DNA from: CAYLZW01 sp964388085
GTDB lineage: Bacteria; Myxococcota; UBA727; CAYLZW01
DNA length: 21,191 nt
Direction: 5' to 3'
NCBI GenBank assembly: GCA_964388085.1
Contig: CAYLZW010000077.1
Location: forward strand, 1-21,191
Under the pieces are notes generated by a model, which worked only from the letters and a program-made list of their open reading frames with translations, had not been told where the DNA came from and did not search any database. Of the stretch, positions 7,888 through 13,773 are shown piece after piece (positions within the stretch are counted from its first letter, which is position 1; every line of letters starts with the position of its first letter). The position numbers and the translations under genes are program-made.

Positions 7888-10695
7888 GTGGCCACGTCCG
7901 CACCTTCACCATCCGTCTCGGACCTCGAGAAGTTGCGCGCGTTCTCGAGCGCCGCCGCGCGTCATCTGTCAGCACAGCCGCGCCTCGCCCGCACGATCAC
8001 GCGTCCGCCTTCGCTCGTGCGCGTGGCCGAAGCCTGCCGCGCGGCGACGAGCGAACGCACGGGTCGGCTCTTGCGCCAGCTTCGCAAGCGGATGTTCCTG
8101 CACACCGCGCTGCACGAGCTGAGCGGCGGATCCCCGCTCGAGAGCGCGCGGCTGTGGAGCGACTTCGCGGACGTCGCCATCGCCGCCGCAGACGCCTCGG
8201 TCTACCGGGAGCTGTGCGCGCGCCACGGCACCCCCCGTCGTCAGGACGGCGTCGAGATCGGCCGGAGCGTCTTCGGGCTCGGCAAGCTCGGCGCCCGGGA
8301 GCTCAACCCCTCGAGCGACGTCGATCTTCTGTTCGCCTACGAGACCGACGGCGGCGAGTGCCACGGCGCGCGCGCGAGCGACATGACGGTGCACGAGCTG
8401 TTCGTGCGCTGGGTGCGCGGCGTGCGCGAAGTGCTCGGCGACCTCGACGAGGACGGCTTCGTGTTTCGCGTGGACCTCGATCTCCGGCCCGAGGGCACGA
8501 CGGGGGCGCTCGTGAACAGCGCCGACGCGCTCGAGAGCTATTACGAGCGCTTCGGCCGCACCTGGGAGCGGGCGGCGCTCACCCGCCTGCGCCCCCTCAC
8601 CGACGTCGCCGGCACGGGCAGCGCCGTGGTCGAGCGCCTGCGTCCCTTCGTGTTCCCGCGCACCATCGATCTGCGCTGGATCGACGAGCTCGCGAGCATG
8701 AAACAGCGCGTGACGGCCGCGGCCTCTCCCGAAGGCTTCGACGTCAAGCGCGGCGAGGGCGCCATCCGGGAGGTGGAGTTCATCGTCCAGGCGCTCCAGC
8801 TCGTGCACGGCGGGCGGAATCCGCGGCTCCGCTCGGGCAGCACCGTGGAGCTGCTCGACGAGCTGCTCGCCATGGGGCTCTTGCCGCACCGCATGGCGAG
8901 CGAGCTGCGGGACGCCTACATCGCGCTGCGCCGCATCGAGCACGCGCTGCAGTACGAGAGCGATCGGCAGACCCAGCGGCTGCCGAACGAAGGCCCCACA
9001 CGAGAGCGCGTCGTCTCCGCCGTCAGGCCGTTCATCGTGCCGCCGCGCGCGCGTCGCATGTCGTTCGACGACGCGCTGCACAAGCACCGGGAGCGGGTGC
9101 ACCGGGTGTTCTCGGCCATGCTCGGTGAGCACCGCGACGCGCCCTCGGCGAGCGCCGAGAAGGCCCTCGAGCGCACGCGCCCCGACGAGGACCGAAAGCG
9201 CGCGCTGGAAGCGCTGCACCTGACGCCACCCGACGACGCCTTGCGCCTGTTGCGCTTGCTCGAGCGGCGGCCGAGCTCGCCCTTCTCGCCCGCGCTGCTC
9301 GCGTCACGCTCGGGGCTGTCCGGGCTCGCGCCGCGCTTGCTCGACGACGTCGCCGAGAGCCCGGATCCCATGGCCGCGCTCTCGCGCCTGCCGGAGCTGT
9401 TCTCGGGCTTTTTGCACCAGTCGTTCTATGAGCGCCTGGCGAACGATCGTCGGCTGTCGAGCCTGCTCGTGCGCGTGCTCGCCGTGAGCGCGCCGCTGTC
9501 GCGGCTCTTGCAACGCCAGGCGGGGCTCGAGGCCGTGCTGTTGCATGGCGCGAGCAGCGGGCGCACCTCGCGCGCGAGCTTCCTCGAGGAGCTGCACCAG
9601 GGCGAGAACGACGAGGAGACGCGGCTGACGCGCATGCGCCGCGTGCAGGGTCGCGTGGTGCTCGCGACGGGGCTCGCGTTCCTGGCCGGGCGCACGGACG
9701 TCGTGCAGGTCGGCCATCGGCTCTCGACGCTGGCGGACGCCATCCTCGAGGAAGGGCTCGACCTCGCGCGCACCAAGGTAGGCCGGCGCTTCGGCGAGCC
9801 GCCGGGCGCGCGCTTCGGCATCTTCGCGCTCGGCCGCCTCGGCAGCCGGGAGCTCGGCTTCTTCGCCGACGTCGACATCGTGTTCGTCTACGACGCCGCC
9901 GGCATGACGTCGGGAGCGCGCTCGATCTCGGCCAGCGAGTGGGCCGCGAAGGTCGCGCAGCAGGTCATCTGGTCGCTGAGCGCGCCCCTGCCGGAAGGGC
10001 GCTGTTATGAGGTGGACACGAGGCTGCGGCCGAGCGGCAACCAGGGGCCCCTCGTCACCGGGCTCGAGGCCTTCGCGCGCTATCACGACGCACGCGCGGA
10101 GCTGTGGGAGCGGCAGGCCCTCTTGCGGCTGCGGCCGGTGTGCGGCGATCGCGAGCTGCTCTCGGCGGTGGCGCGGAACGCTCGACGAGCGGCGCAGCGA
10201 AAGCCGCCCGAGCGGCTCGGCATGCAGCTCCTCGACATGCGCGCGCGCATGGTGCTCGAGCGCGGGGCGCCGAGCGGGACCATCGACGTGAAGATGGGCG
10301 AGGGCGGGCTCAGCGACATCGAGTTCGCCGTGCAAGGCTCGCTCTTGCAGCACGCCGCTGAACACCCGGAGCTGCTGACGTCGTCGACGCGGCGTGCGCT
10401 GCGCCGCTTGCGGCGGGCCGGGCTCGTGCGCGAGGAGCACGCGCGTGTGCTCGAGCAGGCCTTCGAGCGCCTGAGCGGCGTTCGAGAGGCGCTGACGCTG
10501 ATGGACGACAAGAAGGGCGGCGTCGTGTCGCCGAGCGATCGCCGGCTCGAGCTGCTCGCGCGCGCGTGGCCGGGCGCCGCCGGGCTCCTCGAGGGAGACG
10601 CGCCGCGGGCGGCGGAGCAGGTCTTCACCGCGCTCGCCTTCGAGGCCGCTCGCGTGCGCGAGGTCTCGCATCGGGTGCTGGTCCGCTTGTCGTAG
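7888..10695 (+). CDS. glnE: Bifunctional glutamine synthetase adenylyltransferase/adenylyl-removing enzyme
   Basis: GlnE switches glutamine synthetase activity by attaching AMP to a tyrosine of GlnA and removing it by phosphorolysis, in response to PII and glutamine. The 935-residue length fits the family (E. coli about 946). Both nucleotidyltransferase halves are visible: 'GLGKLGARELNPSSDVDLLF' with D144-x-D146 (N-terminal adenylyl-removing half) and 'ALGRLGSRELGFFADVDIVF' with D661-x-D663 (C-terminal adenylyltransferase half). Conserved companion stretches 'VDLDLRPEG' and 'VDTRLRPSG' follow each, as do 'GEGAIREVEFIVQ' and 'GEGGLSDIEFAVQ'. All metal-binding aspartates are kept, so both activities are expected. 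The start is a GTG at 7888 with a G-rich but non-canonical ribosome site; it leaves 53 bases to the divergent exonuclease. No glnA or glnB lies in the window, so the gene is separated from its partners. Confidence 0.96.
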   Translation: MATSAPSPSVSDLEKLRAFSSAAARHLSAQPRLARTITRPPSLVRVAEACRAATSERTGRLLRQLRKRMFLHTALHELSGGSPLESARLWSDFADVAIAAADASVYRELCARHGTPRRQDGVEIGRSVFGLGKLGARELNPSSDVDLLFAYETDGGECHGARASDMTVHELFVRWVRGVREVLGDLDEDGFVFRVDLDLRPEGTTGALVNSADALESYYERFGRTWERAALTRLRPLTDVAGTGSAVVERLRPFVFPRTIDLRWIDELASMKQRVTAAASPEGFDVKRGEGAIREVEFIVQALQLVHGGRNPRLRSGSTVELLDELLAMGLLPHRMASELRDAYIALRRIEHALQYESDRQTQRLPNEGPTRERVVSAVRPFIVPPRARRMSFDDALHKHRERVHRVFSAMLGEHRDAPSASAEKALERTRPDEDRKRALEALHLTPPDDALRLLRLLERRPSSPFSPALLASRSGLSGLAPRLLDDVAESPDPMAALSRLPELFSGFLHQSFYERLANDRRLSSLLVRVLAVSAPLSRLLQRQAGLEAVLLHGASSGRTSRASFLEELHQGENDEETRLTRMRRVQGRVVLATGLAFLAGRTDVVQVGHRLSTLADAILEEGLDLARTKVGRRFGEPPGARFGIFALGRLGSRELGFFADVDIVFVYDAAGMTSGARSISASEWAAKVAQQVIWSLSAPLPEGRCYEVDTRLRPSGNQGPLVTGLEAFARYHDARAELWERQALLRLRPVCGDRELLSAVARNARRAAQRKPPERLGMQLLDMRARMVLERGAPSGTIDVKMGEGGLSDIEFAVQGSLLQHAAEHPELLTSSTRRALRRLRRAGLVREEHARVLEQAFERLSGVREALTLMDDKKGGVVSPSDRRLELLARAWPGAAGLLEGDAPRAAEQVFTALAFEAARVREVSHRVLVRLS

Positions 10696-10719
10696 CGCCG
10701 TCGACGAGGGCGCGGCGCT
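10694..10719 (+). terminator. Hairpin directly after glnE, no T-run
   Basis: AGCGCCG (10694-10700) and CGGCGCT (10713-10719) are perfect 7-bp inverted arms around a 12-base loop, starting within the glnE stop codon. The sequence after it is GC-rich, so it is not a standard Rho-independent terminator, but it could pause transcription or protect the 3' end. Confidence 0.35.
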
Positions 10720-10734
10720 GGCACGCACGGTGCT
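10719..10734 (+). promoter_or_regulatory. Candidate sigma-54 (-24/-12) promoter before the diadenylate cyclase gene
   Basis: TGGCACG at 10719-10725 is a full match to the -24 element. After exactly four bases, GTGCT at 10730-10734 matches the -12 element TTGCW at four of five positions, and the GG-N10-GC spacing is correct. Transcription would start near 10745, giving a leader of about 165 bases to the ATG at 10909. No enhancer-binding site was identified. The site lies just after glnE, in non-coding DNA. Confidence 0.45.
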
Positions 10735-10908
10735 TTCCACGACAACGCGGCGTGTGCGTCCGTACGTCGTCGTGCGCATAGGTATGAGCCCCAGGCGGTC
10801 TCCGTCCCCACTCTGCCGTGCCTCGACGAGGCGCGCGGCCACGCCCCGTGGCGAGGGGACGCGCCTTGGCCGAGGCGACGGTTCGGATCGGCGGGGTGGG
10901 GAGCGCGG

Positions 10909-12381
10909 ATGTACGAGGGTGTAAGTCGGTTCACGACCGCCGTCGGCACCATCGGTCTGACGGACCTCCTCGACGTGGCCGTCGTCGCCCTCCTGCTGTA
11001 CATCGGCGTCGCCTGGTTCCTGCGCTCCCGCGCGCGCTTCGCCCTCGTCGCGCTGGCGGCGTTCGGAGCGCTCTACCTCCTGTCGCGCGCGTTCGACATG
11101 TACCTGACGAGGCTCGCCTTCCAGACGGTGGTCACGGTCGTGCTCGTCGGCGCGGTGGTCATCTTTCAGGACGATCTGCGCCGCGCGGCCGAACGCCTGA
11201 CGACGAGGACCTGGTTCCCGAGGAACCACAGCTCCTATCGCGATGACAGCGCGTGGGTGGACGTGCTGGTCGAGTGCTGGGCGACGCTCTCGCGCGAGCG
11301 CATCGGCGCCCTGTGCGTCCTGAAGGGCAACGACCACATCGAGCATTACCTGAGCGGCGGCATCCCGCTCGGCGGCAAGCCGAGCACGCAGCTGCTCTTG
11401 AGCCTGTTCGATCCGCGCTCGCCCGGCCACGACGGGGCCGTGGTCATCCACCGCGGCCGCGTCGCCCGCTTCGGCACCCACCTGCCGCTCTCCACCAACG
11501 TCGACGACAGCGGCTGGCTCGGGACCCGTCACGCCGCGGCGCTGGGGCTCGCCGAGCGCACGGACGCGCTCATCCTCGTCGTCAGCGAAGAGAGCGGACG
11601 CATGCGCATCGCGGAGGACGGCAAGCTGGTCGAGGTCGAGTCGGTGGAGCCGCTGAAGGCGCGCATCGAAGAGTTCCTCCGGCGCGTGCAGCCGCCGGCC
11701 GAGGAGCGCACGAGGCGCGTGCTCTCCGCCTTCACGCGTAACCTACCCCTGAAGGCGGGCGCGGTGCTGGCCGCGGCCGCGCTCTGGGTAGGCGTCGTCG
11801 GCGTCGATCGGGAGCCCGCGCTGCGCACGATCTCGGTACCCATCGCGCTCACGAGCGTCCCCGAGGGCTGGGACATCGCCCGCCAGGAGCCGCTCGCCGC
11901 CCGCGTGACCTTGTCGGGCAGCGCCGCGGCGTTCCGCGTGCTCGAGCCCGACGAGGTCACCCTGCAGCTCGACATCCCCGACCTGAAGGACGGTACGCAG
12001 GCGATCCCGCTCGATCGCTCGTCGCTGCGGGTGCCGAACGATCTCGCCGTGCGCGGCATCGAGCCGAACCGCGTCATCGTCGAAGCCCACCGCATGGTGC
12101 AGCTGCGCCTGCCGGTGCGGCCGACGTTGATCGGCCAGCTGCCGGCCACCCTGAAGCTCGTCAGCGTCACGGTGCTGCCCGACACCGTGACGATCGTCGC
12201 CCCCCGCCAGCGCGCCTCGGAGCTGAAGCACATCCTCACCGAGCCGGTCGACATCGCCGCGATCTCGGAGGCCGGACCCGTCGAGCGCTCGCTCATGATG
12301 CCCACCGGCGTGCGCCTCGTGGAGGGCGCGCCGAGGTCCGTGCAGGTGCGCATCGACGTCGAGCGCCAAGGACCGACCTGA
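10909..12381 (+). CDS. CdaA-type membrane diadenylate cyclase fused to a YbbR/CdaR-like region
   Basis: The enzyme class joins two ATP into c-di-AMP. The 490-residue protein has three N-terminal membrane helices (roughly residues 18-40, 42-60 and 66-86), then a DAC domain (about 105-255) with 'HDGAVV' (D175-G176-A177), 'LGTRH' (R207-H208) and 'VVSEESG'. A fourth hydrophobic helix at about 279-300 is followed by ~190 residues of beta-rich sequence with repeated 'V.V..LP..V.LV..' patterns, typical of extracytoplasmic YbbR repeats. In Firmicutes the cyclase CdaA and its YbbR regulator CdaR are separate neighbouring genes, often followed by glmM; here they are one polypeptide and glmM is absent. 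The catalytic RHR motif reads R-H-A (A209), confirmed in the codons CGT CAC GCC, so activity needs testing. The start ATG has GGGGAG at 10898-10903, five bases upstream. Confidence 0.9.
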   Translation: MYEGVSRFTTAVGTIGLTDLLDVAVVALLLYIGVAWFLRSRARFALVALAAFGALYLLSRAFDMYLTRLAFQTVVTVVLVGAVVIFQDDLRRAAERLTTRTWFPRNHSSYRDDSAWVDVLVECWATLSRERIGALCVLKGNDHIEHYLSGGIPLGGKPSTQLLLSLFDPRSPGHDGAVVIHRGRVARFGTHLPLSTNVDDSGWLGTRHAAALGLAERTDALILVVSEESGRMRIAEDGKLVEVESVEPLKARIEEFLRRVQPPAEERTRRVLSAFTRNLPLKAGAVLAAAALWVGVVGVDREPALRTISVPIALTSVPEGWDIARQEPLAARVTLSGSAAAFRVLEPDEVTLQLDIPDLKDGTQAIPLDRSSLRVPNDLAVRGIEPNRVIVEAHRMVQLRLPVRPTLIGQLPATLKLVSVTVLPDTVTIVAPRQRASELKHILTEPVDIAAISEAGPVERSLMMPTGVRLVEGAPRSVQVRIDVERQGPT

Positions 12382-12473
12382 GGCGGGGGCCACGGGCGAG
12401 CCATGCGCGTCGGGCCGCGCGTCGCGCGCCTGTTCCTCGTCGCGGTCCGCGCCGGCGGCTGCTACACCACGCC

Positions 12474-13244
12474 ATGGGCCGCGTGCACTTGCTCGAGCTC
12501 GAGGACCAGCGCTGGTTCCCCTCTCGCCTGCGTGGCTGGGTCGTCGACCAGCTCAGCTTCGTCGAGGATCTGGTCGACGCCTACCGCCCGATCGTGCCGC
12601 TCGTGGAGGAGCTCATCGGAGCCCCGGGGCCGGCCCGCGTGGTCGATCTCTGCTCCGGTTCGGGCGCGGCGCCGGCGGCGCTCAAGCGCGCGCTCGACGA
12701 GCGCGGCGTGCCCTGTGACGTCGTGCTCACCGACCTCTATCCGAACCTCGACGCCTTCCGCTCGCGCGAGGCGGACGGCGTGCTGCACATCGACGAGCCC
12801 GTGGACGCGACGAGGCTGCCCGACGAGCTCACCGGCGTGCGCACGCTGTTCAACGGCTTCCACCACCTGCCGCCCGCTCCCGCCAAGGCGCTGCTCGAGG
12901 ACGCGGCGGCGAAGCGGCAGCCGATCATCATCGTCGAGACGGTGGGACGCAGCCTGCGCTCGTTCCTGCTCGTGTGCGCGATTACCGCCGGCACGTTCGT
13001 GTTCGCGCCCTTCGTGCGGCCGTTCTCCCTCGGGCGCCTGTTCTTCACCTACGTCGTACCCGCCGTGCCGTTCGTGGTGTTCTTCGACGGCATGGTCTCG
13101 TGCCTGCGCGTGTACTCGCCGGCGGAGCTGCGCGCCATGACGAGCGAGGTGTCGAGCGATCGCTACGCCTTCGAGGTCACGCGGCCGAAGGTACCCTACG
13201 CGCCCTTTCGGCACCTGGTCTTCGTGGGGCGCCCCCGGGGCTGA
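12474..13244 (+). CDS. Class I SAM-methyltransferase-like protein with hydrophobic C-terminal segments
   Basis: Residues about 54-110 form a Rossmann-type start with 'VVDLCSGSGAAP' (D58, G62, G64), the S-adenosylmethionine glycine loop, and an acidic 'VVLTDLYPN' where motif II would bind the ribose. 'FNGFHHLPP' at about 124 takes the place of the post-II/IV region, suggesting a small or lipid-like substrate. Two hydrophobic segments follow (about 164-181 and 187-206) separated by 'RPFS', then 'FFDGMVSCLRVYSPAEL' and a polar end. The hydrophobic stretches could insert in, or lie on, the membrane, so the protein may act on a lipid or quinone; the substrate is unknown. The ATG at 12474 is chosen because the protein begins immediately with conserved-looking sequence; no Shine-Dalgarno is visible. 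The 92-base gap after the cyclase gene makes co-transcription possible. The 245-residue ORF in the overlapping frame (12403) is a shadow. Confidence 0.78.
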   Translation: MGRVHLLELEDQRWFPSRLRGWVVDQLSFVEDLVDAYRPIVPLVEELIGAPGPARVVDLCSGSGAAPAALKRALDERGVPCDVVLTDLYPNLDAFRSREADGVLHIDEPVDATRLPDELTGVRTLFNGFHHLPPAPAKALLEDAAAKRQPIIIVETVGRSLRSFLLVCAITAGTFVFAPFVRPFSLGRLFFTYVVPAVPFVVFFDGMVSCLRVYSPAELRAMTSEVSSDRYAFEVTRPKVPYAPFRHLVFVGRPRG

Positions 13245-13261
13245 GCGAGGGCCGCGCCGCG

Positions 13262-13693
13262 TCAGCCGTCGCTGACCTTCATCTTCGACTGGCCCACCTG
13301 CACCACGTCGCCCGGCTGCACGTCGATGTCGCTCACGTGCGCGCCGTTCACCTTGGTGCCGTTGGTGCTCATGAGGTCCGCGACCGAGATGCCGCTGTCG
13401 TCGACGAAGATGAGGGCGTGCGTACGGCTGACGGAGCCGTCTTTCAGCAGGATGTCGGGGCCGCGCCGCTTGAAGCGCGTGCGCACGCCGCGGTCGGCGC
13501 GCGCCTCCAGCATGCCCTCTACGACGGCCTGCTGATCGGCGTCGAGCACGCGGTCGCCCTCCTTGTTCATCTGCACCGTGGACTCGGTGTCGTCGCCGGC
13601 GCGGCCGAGGACGCGGTAGGTCCCCACCTCCACCGTGTACCGCATGCCCTCCTCGGGGCCGCTCAACACCTCGAGGTCGACGAAACGCGCCAT
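13262..13693 (-). CDS. Single FHA-domain protein with a long internal insertion
   Basis: FHA domains bind phosphothreonine peptides, usually downstream of Ser/Thr kinases. The 143-residue protein is essentially one FHA domain: G30-R31 opening, 'SVSRTH' (S89, R90, H92), 'STNGT' (S109, T110, N111, G112, T113) and 'VNG' (N116, G117), with 'PGDVVQVG' near the end. Residues that contact phosphothreonine (Arg in GR, Ser/Arg in SRxH, Ser/Thr in STNG) are all present. About 40 extra residues, charged and predicted helical ('ADQQAVVEGMLEARADR'), sit between GR and the SRxH strand. The ribosome site is very good: GGGAGG (bases 13702-13707 of the plus strand, complement) eight bases before ATG. It is soluble, with no membrane helix. 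It diverges from the receiver/J-domain gene and converges on the methyltransferase-like gene with 17 bases between stops. No kinase lies in the window. Confidence 0.92.
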   Translation of the reverse strand: MARFVDLEVLSGPEEGMRYTVEVGTYRVLGRAGDDTESTVQMNKEGDRVLDADQQAVVEGMLEARADRGVRTRFKRRGPDILLKDGSVSRTHALIFVDDSGISVADLMSTNGTKVNGAHVSDIDVQPGDVVQVGQSKMKVSDG

Positions 13694-13773
13694 GCGACAG
13701 GCCTCCCGCAGACAGAGCTAGCACGCTCTCGGCTCGCTACGCGAGGGCCCGCGAGCGTGTATGTTCGGTGCCG
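13694..13773. promoter_or_regulatory. Divergent control region between the FHA and receiver/PATAN genes
   Basis: This 80-base stretch must hold signals for both genes. On the minus strand GTGCTAGCTCTG resembles a -10 region upstream of the GGGAGG ribosome site of the FHA gene. On the plus strand TATGTT (13760-13765) ends eight bases before the ATG at 13774, with no Shine-Dalgarno, which would fit a near-leaderless transcript. GCTCGC (13732-13737) pairs with GCGAGC (13751-13756), and CTCGC-TAC-GCGAG (13733-13745) is a second overlapping inverted repeat, so an operator or an RNA hairpin is possible. Confidence 0.35.

Noticed and set aside
7835..7975. Upstream in-frame extension of the exonuclease
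   Set aside because: It would overlap the start of the divergent glnE and its composition is Arg/Pro-rich without conserved features.
9304..11532. 742-codon open frame on the minus strand
   Set aside because: It lies antisense to glnE and the cyclase, is rich in Arg/Ala/His and has no recognisable domain: a shadow produced by high GC.
12403..13140. 245-codon ORF starting with a signal-like 'VARLFLVAV' and a cysteine
   Set aside because: It overlaps the methyltransferase-like gene in another frame and turns into Ser/Arg/Cys-rich shadow sequence after ~30 codons.
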